Of a DNA stretch of 64,000 nucleotides, positions 23,901 through 34,338 are shown one piece after another. The notes under the pieces were generated by a model. The model had not been told where the DNA came from, did no database searches, and was given only the letters and a program-made list of their open reading frames with translations. This DNA is from Stromatinia cepivora (taxonomy: Eukaryota > Ascomycota > Leotiomycetes > Helotiales > Sclerotiniaceae), in NCBI GenBank assembly GCA_014898415.1, contig RCTD01000009.1, forward strand, positions 558,001 to 622,000. Direction: 5' to 3'. Positions within the stretch are counted from its first letter, which is position 1. The number at the start of each line of letters is the position of its first letter. A program made the translations under genes and the position numbers.

Positions 23901-25760
23901 GAGTTGGGCCGATAATTTAGTGGCCATTTTGTCAAATTCTTGATAAGTTAGGCTTGCTCCAGCTTTCTCAACGGCTAGAATGGAGGGGTTTTTTGCAGCG
24001 GCGCGCTCGAATAGGGTTACTAAATCATCTTTGATGGAGGCTGGTGATGTTTCATCTGATAAGCAGTTTCCCATCTTCATTAAAGTCTCATGAGATCCGG
24101 CAGAGAGAAGATTAGACAAGCATTCACCGATGGTCTTGGTTGGTGACAGAAAAGACAAAATAGCGCTTTGGAAATTCTCGGATAGTAGTTCGATATCAGA
24201 CTCTGCATATTTATGTGTTTGATATGACATTCTGATAGTACCAGTCGTGGTCATGAAGATACTGAGTGGGATATCCGGAACAACCTTAAACCATGATTGA
24301 CCAATGGGGCGAACCTTATGATCATCTGTAGGTTGCATATCAAACTCCATTGCCAATGCCGATGCAAATTGTCTACTGTATCCATCTTCCGGAAGCGAAT
24401 GTTGGAATGAGCTTAGCTCAACCGAGTGTCTAAAGACAGATTGAACATATTCCAAAGTCGTTTGACTGCGATCTAGCGAGACATGAAATGGCAAGGTGTT
24501 GATCAAAGGTCCGATCGTGTCATCCATCCCAGCAATTGGCAAATTACGACCTGAAAGAACAGTGCCAAAAACCACGGTATCGGAATCAGCGTACATAGAT
24601 AGTACCAGACCCCAAGCTGCTTGAAACCATGACGCCAATGAAATACCAGCCGACTTCGCAGCGGCAGAAATCTCATCGGAAGGTATCGTGAACGAAACGT
24701 CGGCATTTCGAGATATCTTAGAGGCTGAAGATGGAACTGGAAGAGCTAAATCGCCCACTGGTGATGGATGTAGTTCCATTTGTTTTCTCCAAAAAGCTCT
24801 GCTTACATCTCGGTTCATCTGCTGATATTTTTGTACTTCATGGATAACATTCGAGAATGGTGTGCCAGGAACGATGCTCTGACCCATCACAATCTTTCGA
24901 ACTTTCTCGTACAATAGATTTGCCGAGTATCCATCTATAAATGCATGATGAACCCTCCATATTATCGTGCTAACGCCAACATTTCCAGATCTTTGGGTCC
25001 TAGGAGTAAGAACTTTAAAAGTCACCTCTATCTTTTCCGGAACAATTTCCTTCTCTAGTTCCGAAATATATGTATCTGTATCCTCAACAAAAACCTCATC
25101 CCAGATGAATGGTAACGGTTGTTTGGAATATGTCGCAGTAGCTCTTTCGTGATCGAAAATCGTGCGGAATACAGGTTCCGAATCTATAACCGTCTTCCAA
25201 GCCATTTTCATGCTTGGGATATCGGCAGTACTGTATGTTTCATAGAAACTGATGATGTTGCTACCAGGTTGTCTTTGATAGCTGTGCATAAATGAATGTT
25301 GCATCTCTGTTATTGAAAGAGTGGAAGTGGATGTTGCATGTTTGTTGGAAGGCATAGGTCTAGAGAGTGACATGCGACGTTCATGACTCAATCGTGTAGG
25401 GCTGACAGGTGTGTTCAGATCATATGTGTTCTTTAGAATGTTTGTTGAAGGAGTGGATCTTGTTTCGGTAGCCGATTCGATGAGTTGTGCAAGGGTGGGA
25501 CTTAAAAGAATGGATGGTATTGATAGGGCGAGGCCATCTTTCTTGCACGCTTTGGATAGCTTGATAGCCATCAATGAATGACCACCAAGACTAACGAAAT
25601 TGGAGTCCATGTCAACTTTCGTTGGAGGAATCTCAAGTATCGAGCATAGGTGACTCAGAATAAGGGCTTCTTTCTTTGACGGTATCATGCCGGAAGTCCC
25701 TTCGACCATGTTTCGTTTGGTATAGTTATTGTTACCAATGATATCAATGAATGGAGACAT
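20976..25760 (-). CDS. Nonribosomal peptide synthetase, T-C-A-T-C
   Basis: This is an uninterrupted 1594-aa NRPS. The ATG at 25760 gives a short N-terminus and a first carrier domain with FVSLGGHSLM (Ser62 would carry phosphopantetheine). Condensation domain 1 follows with HHAFIDG (271-277). The adenylation domain (about 580-1080) has FTSGSTGKPKG (A3), SPAFDGSIHE (A4), NMYGPTEATCG (A5), YRTGD (A7), LRGFRLDLND (A8) and TPAGKLDYK (A10 Lys). Carrier domain 2 has FVSLGGHSVM, and condensation domain 2 has SHIIADL in place of HHxxxDG. Order and wording recall SidE-type fungal synthetases (A-T-C-A-T-C), but the first A domain is absent. Carrier 1 must then be loaded in trans, or the gene is shortened. 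The product would be at most a dipeptide or a condensed or cyclised derivative. It is divergent from FMO2 and next to a regulator and a P450. Confidence 0.93.
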   Translation of the reverse strand: MSPFIDIIGNNNYTKRNMVEGTSGMIPSKKEALILSHLCSILEIPPTKVDMDSNFVSLGGHSLMAIKLSKACKKDGLALSIPSILLSPTLAQLIESATETRSTPSTNILKNTYDLNTPVSPTRLSHERRMSLSRPMPSNKHATSTSTLSITEMQHSFMHSYQRQPGSNIISFYETYSTADIPSMKMAWKTVIDSEPVFRTIFDHERATATYSKQPLPFIWDEVFVEDTDTYISELEKEIVPEKIEVTFKVLTPRTQRSGNVGVSTIIWRVHHAFIDGYSANLLYEKVRKIVMGQSIVPGTPFSNVIHEVQKYQQMNRDVSRAFWRKQMELHPSPVGDLALPVPSSASKISRNADVSFTIPSDEISAAAKSAGISLASWFQAAWGLVLSMYADSDTVVFGTVLSGRNLPIAGMDDTIGPLINTLPFHVSLDRSQTTLEYVQSVFRHSVELSSFQHSLPEDGYSRQFASALAMEFDMQPTDDHKVRPIGQSWFKVVPDIPLSIFMTTTGTIRMSYQTHKYAESDIELLSENFQSAILSFLSPTKTIGECLSNLLSAGSHETLMKMGNCLSDETSPASIKDDLVTLFERAAAKNPSILAVEKAGASLTYQEFDKMATKLSAQLSKYVQPGDVVCVHADRSINWLVAIYGILKSGAVYSAQDAALPGHIREANFQTAGGKLFLTPASSQRGIAPESCKLCLSVEDLVQLPVPSSLAVAPRQTPRPADNAYLCFTSGSTGKPKGVMCSHEGLVAFQKDLAVRLFALPGQRISQLMSPAFDGSIHEIFSALSYGATIVLADGIHPFSHLEKSTAAILTPSIANILDPEDFPMLRNVYLVGEPVPQHVNDVWSSVKNLYNMYGPTEATCGATIKRLLPGKPVNIGAPNPTTRVYILDRNQQLLPPGVIGEIYLAGVQVARGYIGMPQMSAERFLPDTICNREGEMMYRTGDRGYFNRVGEVECLGRNDRQIKLRGFRLDLNDLEIRVAEAVPECSGIAICQKGDYLVAMVQPETLDIAKVRAKVTKVLPVHAVPRVFMAVEKFPMTPAGKLDYKAITNLTLVEKEAAPKKIESSTEARIAEAWKELLGLEPNVEITRDSEFVSLGGHSVMQLRLASKLSDIFHVRMTVSHIMQSANLFEMAKIIDNLRAQAQPVDDNDGLIPLGKYRVSPIEREWWEKYRLNVGTSSFNVTYACSIDSNVVDTDKLISAWNTVLTRHRILRCRYVRTGQKGGVRRGYDRFPPQIKTVNKLGLWRECNRPFDLERQHPIRVFLSRNTMLASMSHIIADLTSLEVLLKEVTTLYSGGSLQPVEHTYMDTTQWSTTATPAEQKWWKEYLHGASQTYTLPNLPERTTYAGRTRLTKLPQDLTRQILTFTDEQKVTLHQLALGAVALSLQHDQNDVDIVLGGPYFNRGAKDLETVGLFLEPLPIRIRHPSTQSTNTASFLRTVQTSSQEAIAHAMPWDQILSATSTKTHFPNHPLLDVMVTFHDNRTPKTMIEGVDPLVTYTEGSKFALLVEFSVLSEDAIALRLEYDMKCVSKSEIGAFEAVVFEAIRGLIAGMEMEEVKKNLGIKKRNVEMEKDGRGAASVSYFGKRVEVLSGW

Positions 25761-26839
25761 TGTAATAATGATCTTTGTTGTCGATGCTGATTTCTGAGAT
25801 GGAAGTACAAATGCAGGAGGAGAGAACGGCCATACATAAAGGAATCATGGTCATGGATAGAGTAAGGAACTTTCTAGATGAAACTATCTCATCCGGCTCC
25901 GAAAACTCGATGATATTTTGTCTAAAATCTCTCCTAAGCGCTTCTCGATGATGAATATTGCAGGAACAAATCTTACATGTCAGGATTCGCAGAGGCCAAG
26001 AGGCAGCATCTTCAGCACCTTCCAGATGCATACACCATATCGAGTCAGTAACTGAGCTTTCAGTTCTGAAATCCATGTCAATAGTGAGCTCTTGGCTACG
26101 TAAAATTGCGTGATATACGCGCACACAAGTTTTTGTATCACGGGTGGTGCCATACTTCCATATTTTGAGTACAGTCACTAGACTTGCAATCACAAAATCT
26201 GCTCGTCATGCGTAACCTCAAACCAGAGGGGAACACTGTAGACACCAAGACTAGCTCCTAAGCCTACGGCTACTAACGTTAAGCGCTAAACTCGTGTAGT
26301 ACTTGGGTTTGTAATGGAATCCATTTATTAGCCTAAAATGCAAGTCAAAGGTGTGAATAAGGTTACGCCAAGCGGTAGGAACAATAAGAAAAGGGGAACT
26401 GTTGTGAGGATTCGCTTGATCCCGAGCATCTCCGATACGGAGAAACATGTCCGGTCGGAACGATAACTCCACATTTCTTACTTGCAGGCTGATATAATAG
26501 TTCTATCTAAGACTTAGTCATACTTATCCTTCAGGTTCTAGTGAACTTCTAGTCCTAAGTTGGATGCGGGTGTGGGACCATCCGCTCGTATATGGTAAGA
26601 AGTGAACGTAGAAAATACCGTAGTACCGGATCCGAAAATATCCCTTGTCAGCACGTTGTTACCACGATTTGACATTGGACAGGCTTTCTATTGCGTGCTG
26701 GAATTATATAATATTAAACGGTCTCATTCACCGTTGATTTTTAGAATTTCAAATCATCAACTTTGAGCTCTGAACTTCTGCCACCTTTCACTCTTCATAT
26801 CCAAATTTTCAGGACTAAATCTGGTACTTTGTGCTCAAA
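25761..26839. promoter_or_regulatory. Divergent promoter region of NRPS and FMO2
   Basis: This 1.08-kb gap lies between the start codons of the NRPS (minus) and FMO2 (plus). It holds a CGGATCCG palindrome (26627-26634) and other CGG triplets near 26452-26465. The minus-strand open stretch 25744-26193 is not a plausible extra NRPS exon, because it carries no adenylation-domain sequence. Confidence 0.55.
26627..26634. promoter_or_regulatory. CGGATCCG palindrome upstream of FMO2 and the NRPS
   Basis: A perfect CGG-N2-CCG palindrome lies 206 bp upstream of the FMO2 ATG in the shared promoter. It matches sites upstream of FMO1, the P450 and chorismate mutase. It is a candidate binding site for the cluster's Zn2Cys6 regulator, by inference. 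Confidence 0.5.
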
Positions 26840-28270
26840 ATGTCTCTTCCAAAAATTGCCGTCATAGGTGGTAAGTCATTTTATGAAATCCGGTATTAAA
26901 AAATTTGCAAATACTAATAAATTACAGCTGGCCCAGCGGGGTTAACTTTTGCTCGTCTCGTTCAATACAACGGTATCCCATGTACCGTTTTCGAGTTAGA
27001 TGAAGATCAAAATGCACGTACTCGAGGAGGTACACTCGATATTCATGAAGGATCTGCTCAAGTTGCACTCCGTGAAGCTGGACTGTATGAACAATTCTTG
27101 GCAGTTGCACGACCTGAGGGCGAAGTTCTCAAAATTTACGACCCTTCTGGAAATTTGCTTATGGATGAGAGTAAAGATATCGGTGAAAGCAGACCAGATT
27201 CCTTCAAAGGCCGACCTGAGGTCGATCGAGTTCAGCTCCGTAATATGCTTTTAGATTCTCTTGAGCCTGGCAGCATCAAGTGGGGACATAAACTGCAACG
27301 TGTAGAAACATCTGCTGACGGAATCTCCCTCACATATGATTTACACTTCAAAGATTCTGTCGAAAGAGGTTTTGATTTGGTTGTTGGAGCGGATGGAGCC
27401 TGGAGCAAAGTACGCCACATAATTTCCAACACACGGCCAAAGTTCTCTGGAATTACTGGAGTAGAAGCCAAAGTTTTGAACATCGATCAGAAAGACCCAG
27501 CTCTTGCCAAAAGGGTAGGCTTGGGTATGTGTCTCACCCTCGGTAACCACCAAACCGTATTGTCGCAGCGTAATGGAGATGGATCTGTTCAAACATATGG
27601 ATTCTTCCGAAGACCTGAAGATTGGCAAGAAACCTGCGGTATCGATTGGTCCGCCCCTGGCGTTGGACAGAAGTTTGTGGATAAATATTACGAAGATTGG
27701 GACCAGGACGCGAAGGACCTTATAACCAAGAGTGATGAAGAACCAATCCCAAGGCCAATGTATATGCTTCCAATTGGTCATAGATGGCTTCACAGAGCTG
27801 GGTAAGATACCATTTTCTTTCATTCACTCTTTCTTCCATTGGGTCTTTGACGACTCTTCCCCCTTCAATAATTTAAGAACATTATCTGACCATTTCTTAG
27901 TGCAACTCTACTAGGTGATGCAGCTCATCTCATGACTCCATTTGCTGGTGTAGGGGTAAATGTTGCGATGGAGGATGCAATGGAACTTGCAAGGGCTATA
28001 ATTGCCCGCAAACCAACCTGGGAAGGAAAGGAATACTTCAATGATGCAGAAGGTTTGTCCGAAGCCGTAAGAAAGTATGAGCTGGCCATGTTTGATCGTG
28101 CAGAAGGGTATGCGAAAGAAACTTGGATGTACCTGAATCTTTTCTTTAACGAAAGAGGAGGACATGCAATGGTTGAAAGCTTCGCCGAACAAAAGAAGCA
28201 GCAGCAAAAGGAAGCTGAGTCGAAAATTTTGGAGAAAGAGACGGTCAATATCGAGGTTGTAAGCGCCTAG
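26840..28270 (+). CDS. FAD-dependent monooxygenase (FMO2, TetX-like)
   Basis: This is a class A flavin monooxygenase of 424 aa in three exons: 26840-26870, 26928-27801 and 27901-28270. The first intron splits the dinucleotide motif, which reads AVIGAGPAG after splicing (GGTAAG donor, ACTAAT branch point). FELDEDQNARTRGGTLDIHEGS follows the Rossmann start and is typical of the TetX-like group. The DG motif is LVVGADGAWSKVRH and the GD motif is LLGDAAHLMTPFAGVGVN. The C-terminus is highly charged. Such enzymes hydroxylate or epoxidise polar aromatic or polycyclic substrates. Head-to-head placement with the NRPS and the shared promoter suggest that it tailors the NRPS product or its precursor. 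The start is fixed by the tight N-terminus before the FAD motif. Confidence 0.92.
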
Positions 28271-29106
28271 AACTTTAGCTTTATTTAAATTGTCGGAGTT
28301 ATGGCTGGAGTCTATTATTACGGACAGGTAGATAAAACTATTAATCGTCTTCAACTGTCTCGAAATTGATATTGATACCAAAATTCCATATTACAGTCTC
28401 GAGAATAGTGAAATTGCTTGTCGGAATGATATGGTGAAGTCATCGGTACTGCAGTGCACTGGTGGTCATGACGACTTCATAGTGAGCACATGATGTGCAG
28501 TCCAAATTTGAAAACTAAAAAAATGGTGCAGTTGTTTCAGTGGATATATTTTCGAGTAACTTCATAATGCCCAGTGGAATTGTTGTATGAATTAGATTCA
28601 AGTTTCAAGGTTCTGTTGTTGTCAGAACGCATTGGGGATTATTGAACCGCACTTGGTAATCCAATAGCCAACCATTTTACTGCTCTCCAACATCAACAGG
28701 CTAATATCGATGTTTGTAATCAGTTTGTAGATTTAGGATGAATATCTCAGGATGGAATTAGATTATTGTAGGAGCTGGAGTCCACAATAGGTGCAAGAAA
28801 CGGTGGTGATTGGGTGATGAAGGAACCGGGTCCGATCGGCTCCGGTTCCCAAAAGCATTGCCTCGAGGAACAGAGTAGATATACAGCTCAGGAATCTTTT
28901 GGCTTCAAAACCAACTTTGAACGAGCTCAAGAACAAACAAAATTGCACATAAGGAAACAGAAATATCGCCGATCTGTATCTGCCAGCTCTCCTCAACCGT
29001 CCGTAGCATGACTTTTACATACATCACACAAAATTTGCATCCCAATTGAATATTCATCATAAGCCTGACAAACGACAGTCAGCTGAAGTTTAGCGTTTCA
29101 AAAACT
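28271..29106. other. Intergenic region between FMO2 and the NmrA-like gene
   Basis: This 0.84 kb is the 3' flank of FMO2 and the promoter of the NmrA-like gene. No gene is supported; the open stretches at 28763-29011 on both strands lack features. The notable element is the GC-rich palindrome at 28822-28849. Confidence 0.55.
28822..28849. promoter_or_regulatory. 28-bp imperfect palindrome with serial CGG/CCG triplets
   Basis: The element has arms GGAACCGG and CCGGTTCC around a central CCGATCGG. Triplets run CGG-N2-CCG-N2-CGG-N2-CCG with constant 2-bp spacing, and only two base pairs break the symmetry. It lies 258 bp upstream of the NmrA-like ATG in AT-rich DNA. The phasing equals that of the CGGATCCG sites in neighbouring promoters, so it may be a high-affinity double site. 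Confidence 0.5.
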
Positions 29107-29961
29107 ATGCAGCTTTTTGTAATCGGCGGTAGTGGAAGGACGGGTAAGATGGTCATTGAAGAGGCCCTACTTCGAGGTACGTATATACCGTAAGAATGCA
29201 TTAGGATACCGAGAAATCAGCGATGTCGCCATTTCTTATACTTCTGACATCCGAAAGCTGATGTGCAGGTTTAGGTCATGATGTGACAGCACTGGTTCGA
29301 GACCCCTCCTCAATAGAAGTCAGGGAAGGTTTGAAGCTTGTCAAGGGTAAGGAAGATATCCTCACATGCCGAAACTGGGCATTTCATCCAAGCTGGATAT
29401 CTGCAAGAAAGACCTTGACTAACTCTGACCACCACAGGTACCCCTCTCAATAAAGCCGACATCAAAGCTGCATTCGAAGCAAGTCCCGAAATTCCGTCCG
29501 TTGTTCTTGTTACATTGAGCGCTCCTCGTGCATCCGATAGCCCATTCGCTGCATCGATATCTCCTCCAAGACTTATGGCAGACTCAAACGCCAATATAAT
29601 TTCTGTTATGAAGGAATTTAATGTGCGCAAGATTGTGGTGATGCAGGCTTTTGGTGTTGGAGATAGTTGGCCCCACATGCACTTCTTGCTTCGAATGTTG
29701 ATGAAGAAGTCAAACATGTACCTGCAATACGATGACCACAACCTGGTGGATAAAGAGGTGAAGGCTAGTGGTATTGACTATATTCTCGCTCGACCTGCAA
29801 GACTGGAAGAAGGTGAAGTAAAGCCCGTCAAAGTATATGGAAACAAGGGTAAAGGCATGGCCATGATGGCTAGTATCACTCGAGAAAGTGTAGCTAATTG
29901 GCTTGTCGATGCAGCAGAGCAAAAAAGGTGGGATTCACAAACTCCAGTGTTGACGAATTAG
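29107..29961 (+). CDS. NmrA/SDR-like NAD(P)-binding oxidoreductase
   Basis: This is a predicted 223-aa Rossmann-fold protein in three exons: 29107-29176, 29269-29346 and 29438-29961. Each intron has a GTACGT or GTAAGG donor and a CAG acceptor, and both interrupt after phase 1. The start MQLFVIGGSGRTGKM holds the GxxGxxG nucleotide-binding loop, followed by RGLGHDVTALVRDPS, which is typical of atypical SDRs such as NmrA and biliverdin-reductase-B-like flavin reductases. The middle strand (NVRKIVVMQAFGVGDSW) and DYILARPARLEEGE agree with that fold. It could reduce a cluster intermediate or act as a redox sensor. It is co-oriented with FMO2 and the regulator inside the cluster. Start and splicing are well supported, and the substrate is unknown. 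Confidence 0.88.
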
Positions 29962-31225
29962 ACTCTATCGAGAGTGGAGGGGTGATAGGAGTTGTTTGTT
30001 GAGAATGGAATGGTGTAATAATTCTCTCTTTATCAAATGCAGGGACCATTTTTCCATATGAGATGTCTGAGAATCAAAAGTGGCGGTACCATTATGCTGA
30101 CCAAGTCCTGGTTATTGCACGGCTCTCCGTTTAACCTATCGATCAACAGTGGACCATCCATATTTATCCACATTAACCCGCAAAACATGTTAGAACAAAG
30201 AAGCTTTTTTGGTTATTGGAAGCCATTCATTCGGAAGTCCCTGATCGACCGATAATCAATATTAGTAAGTGACCTAGCTAACCTCCTCTAGGTGTACGGG
30301 TAGATAATAAGGTATCTATCTATGTATGCATCTCGTTGCCTTTATACCAAGGTAAGTTACATACTCCGTACTACACACATCAAGTCATCAGTAATATCAA
30401 ATCATCATCGTTCAAAGTCAGCTGATAATCACATAGAGAAGAGAAGAAGCGTTTTTCTTCAAGTAGTGGGAGGAAAAGAAGCCATTTTACTATGCACGTA
30501 TTCCTACTCCGTACGTAGGATCATAATCCTGGTTAGAACCCAAAACTTCATTCCAGCTGCCAAGTTCGGATTCGAATTTACCTCAGCACTGCAACCAACC
30601 ACCTTCCGTCATGAAGTCTTAGTAAGTACCCAAGTACCTAGTAGCCAAGTAACGTGCCGTTAGGTCTTATATGTCTTATATGTTTTATATCTCACTAATT
30701 CTCCTAATTACAATAAATTTACAATTACGGAGTATTAATAACTCAAAGTCTGAAAAGTCTGATTACTTGAGTAACCTTACTGTACGTACTTTTCAAAACA
30801 AAGTAAGCACCCATCTCCCCACCGGCTGATGAAAATGACAGGCTATCATGCAAGTCTCACCGGCTGACTGTACTATACATATCTTGTATATTTTATTTTA
30901 TCTTGTTTTTACACATAACAAACATCTGTGATTATAAGCTATAGACGTCTTGGGTGGTTCTCATCATGAGAATCTGACATATTTATTTTCTTTATAGCTT
31001 CTTGTGTACCTGTTCTGTTCTGCCCCCAATCTGCAGTGAATCCAAAACAATTTAATTCTCCGACTTTCCCCTCTCCCGGTCAGATCCTTTCCACATTAAG
31101 GTAATCGCAACTTCCCACGAGTACCTAATTGTCATACTCCGTACCTCTTTCATATTCCACCTGCATCTACCACGAGAAATCACGAGAATCACGAGAATCA
31201 CGAGAATCAACCGAGCCTTGAAATC
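29962..31225. promoter_or_regulatory. Long upstream region of the Zn2Cys6 gene with repeated TACTCCGTA sites
   Basis: This 1.26 kb lies upstream of the regulator. It holds four perfect copies of TACTCCGTA or its complement TACGGAGTA (30362-30370, 30505-30513, 30726-30734, 31135-31143). A CACGAGAAT tandem repeat lies just before the start codon. No gene is supported; the open stretch 30322-30663 lacks features. Confidence 0.5.
31171..31208 (+). repeat. CACGAGAAT tandem repeat in the regulator's leader
   Basis: Three perfect 9-bp units (CACGAGAAT at 31181, 31190 and 31199), preceded by a variant at 31171, end 18 bp before the ATG of the Zn2Cys6 gene. They probably lie in the 5' UTR, and copy number could affect translation. 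Confidence 0.8.
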
Positions 31226-33905
31226 ATGGAGGATACTCGATTTGATTCATCTCGCAAGCGACCGCGACCAGTTGTTTCTTGTTTAAGATGTCGTGAAAAG
31301 AAATTGAAATGCGATCGACTTTTACCGTGTCAAAATTGTACCAAAATACCAGGTGGCTCAGCTGAATGTACTTACAATCACGACCCTACGAAATCAATAA
31401 CCAAATCACGACCTTCAACACATTCACCAGGAGATCGCACACCTGATCTTAAGAACATATCAACATTAGGAAATAGTGTAAATATCATCCAGGTACGTCT
31501 TTGTATAGCTGCCCAGGTGATTTCTGCAATAACCTCAATATATTGGCTAATACGTCTTTCTTCCTAGAGTAATGGTGGGGTTGGAGTTGTTGAAGAACTT
31601 CAATCTCGTGTCGCAAGGCTTGAAGAGTTACTACAAGTCTCCGGAAAGCTATCAAACATTCAAAGATCATCATCACAATCATCACCGACTCACAGAGTAT
31701 CAAAACGTACAAATGTTCCGCCTAGATTGATACCAGGTCTTTGTACCCTGGTTGTGAAAGGATCGAGGAGTAGATATCATGGTCAAAATGATCGAATCAC
31801 CTTGTTGAATCAGGTATGCGCCCCATCTGGGTTCAGCCCTACCTATTGTATTGATTAGATATGATACAATACTAACATTATTTGAAGTTTCCCGAGGCAA
31901 AAGATTTTATAAATAAGAGTGCAAACAGTAATACCTCCATCATTAATCTTGCCAAAGATGTTCAATATCTACAGCAAAAGTCCCAGGGTCATCTCATGAT
32001 GAGAAAGGAGACATCGAGTCAAGAAAGTGCTGCAATTCTTTCAAAGCTTCGAGAATTTCTTCCCGGAAAACCTGTTTGTGACAGGTTGTTAAAGATCTAC
32101 ACTGATAATTTTGAAAAGAGTTCAAGGATCCTTCATGTGCCTTCCTTCCTTCGTCTGTACTCGCATTTTTGGACATCCCCCGACGATAAGATATTCCAAA
32201 CCTCATCATTTTTACCTCAGTTGACAACTATATTGGCGATTTGTTACAAATTCCTCGATAGCAATTCAGGATTTGATGATGACCAGAAAACATATCTGGA
32301 AATGGCATCACTTGAGCTTGTAACGGCTTGGATTGATACAATCAGTAGGAAGCAGGCAATTGATATATCAACTCTACAAACAGAGACACTTCTACTCCTT
32401 GCCCGACAGTTACAGCTTCTTTCTCCAGATAAGTTATGGTGTGCCACGGGTGCTTTGGTCCGTTCTGCCATGGTTATGGGACTTCACTTAAGACCAGCGG
32501 AATTTAAGAAAATATCACCGTTTCATGCCGAACTCAGGCGAAGAATTTGGGTAACGATTGTTCAAATGGACCTGCAAGCATCCATGGCTGCAAGCATGCC
32601 CAGTATTGTTCCCGACATAGATTTCAATCAACTGGCTCCAGCAAATCTAAATGATGCGGACTTTGACGAATCTACAACCGAGCTTCCTCCTTCAAAACCT
32701 CTATATGAATGGACCGACTCCCTTGCCCAAGTTACATTAGCTATGTCTCTAGCCCAGCAGCTGAAGGTTGTGTCGCTTATCAGAGATGTTAGTCCTGGCA
32801 TGGATCTTACAGAAGTGGTCCGAGAAGGGAGGAAACTGGAAGAACTCTTACGACGTGTACCAGCATCACTCAAACTAGATGGAACACTTCAACGTTCCCC
32901 TTCCCATCTATTGGATTGCGTCTTGTTAGATATATATCTCAGGAGACCTTTTCTCAATCTTTATCGATTACTTCTATGGGAAGAGCGACAAGATGACCCT
33001 TCATTCCGAGAGATGCAACAAATTTGTTTGGAATCGTCAGTCGCCATTCTCTCTTACCAGGATTATTTCGATCCTTCAGTCGCAGATTTGGATCTACTAA
33101 GTACAAACTTATATTGGACCATGTTCCAAATCTGTTGCAAGAATGATGTTTTAGCCGCTGTCTTGAGTGTCTGTCAATATATCAAAACGTCAACATCCGG
33201 ATATCAAAGCAATATGCCAAGTCCAGGATTTACACCGAATCAATTTCCAACAAGTTTACCAAGTCCTCCGGCAACAAATACACAGTTTTCAAAAGCAAGG
33301 CTTACTCGGACAGTCGAAGGTACACTGGAAGGCTTCACCAAAAGAGTTGGGGAATTTGGTAGTGATCTCAAAGATGTTCTCATTCTTTCCGTGGTGATGC
33401 AATCAGTACGAGCGAATGGTACATCTGATCTAAAAGAGAACTTGATGTACGAAGGTGCCAAGAAGGCGTTGTCAACATGCAGGCAAACCTTGCTACAATC
33501 TTTTCCCAATGGAGAAATTAAACTTCCATCCCAAAGTACTGAATTGAACAAGGTAAGGAGTTGCTATGAATTGCAAAGCGGAAAAATTAGACTAATTTTT
33601 CGCAGGATGATAAGAACACCATCAAGGCAACACCGACAGCAGATGTCTCAATGCCTATTGTAGACCAGGCCATGTATACCACTCAGCCAGGATATTTAGA
33701 TCAATTAACCACTTTGACACCTGAAATCAACCAGGTAAATCTCTCTTTTTATTAAATTTTTTGGTTGGATTTGCGTAAAACCACCATAACATTATACTAA
33801 TCTGGATTGTCTCAATTATAGTTCCAAGGTGATATCTTCGACTTCTCGGATGCCGGTACATTCAATGTTGATAATGATTGGAGTTATAATGAATTTTGGC
33901 AATAA
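31226..33905 (+). CDS. Zn2Cys6 transcription factor (probable cluster regulator)
   Basis: This is a 796-aa nuclear regulator in five exons: 31226-31492, 31568-31813, 31888-33552, 33606-33734 and 33822-33905. All junctions are phase 0. The binuclear zinc cluster has Cys at 19, 22, 29, 35, 38 and 48 (C-x2-C-x6-C-x5-C-x2-C-x9-C). It is preceded by the basic SSRKRPRP and followed by a Ser/Pro linker and a leucine-patterned dimerisation helix (VEELQSRVARLEELLQ). The fungal_trans region lies around LRRRIWVTIVQMDLQASMAASMPS. An acidic, aromatic C-terminus (FDFSDAGTFNVDNDWSYNEFW) is a likely activation domain. Its place between the NmrA-like gene and the P450 makes it the likely pathway-specific regulator. 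Its CGG-type recognition fits the CGG-N2-CCG palindromes in cluster promoters, although that link is inferred. Confidence 0.93.
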
Positions 33906-34338
33906 AAGTATTCGAAACGTTTAGAATAGGAATAAAAAATATTCCCAGTTGTTACCAATTTGCTTCTTGGCTCATAGAAATTTCTTCATTATTCATTTTG
34001 ATCTGTTATATTTCTATATTTCTTAAGATGGCAATCCTCAGTATGGATCATGCACCATCTGAATTCAGGGGCGACAAATACATACTTATCAACTATCATC
34101 TGTTAGGTTTAGGATGGGAAGTTTTCATGTCACGACGAGTTATATTCATCCAAAGCTCATGGTCGCCGCCATGGCTCTTTGAATGTTCACCTCAAAATCA
34201 CATATTCAAAGTACTTTCAAGAGACATTCAACAGACATTTTAAATTGAAACTATACATTCAAAGTGGCCCTGTAGGATGAAAATACGCCCTCGCTCCGAC
34301 TCAGTTGCCCAATCACTGGAGCGCCCACATCATAGAGT
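33906..34338. other. Convergent intergenic region, regulator and P450
   Basis: This 0.43-kb gap lies between the two 3' ends. An open stretch on the plus strand (33896-34243) is just run-on from the regulator's end and has no coding features. Confidence 0.6.

Noticed and set aside
25744..26193. Open minus-strand stretch just upstream of the NRPS as a possible missing A-domain exon
   Set aside because: It has no adenylation or carrier motif, is Cys/Ile-rich and cannot be joined in phase in a convincing way.
27911..28381. Long open minus-strand stretches opposite the third exon of FMO2
   Set aside because: They are shadows of FMO2 coding sequence; the plus strand has all FAD motifs in order.
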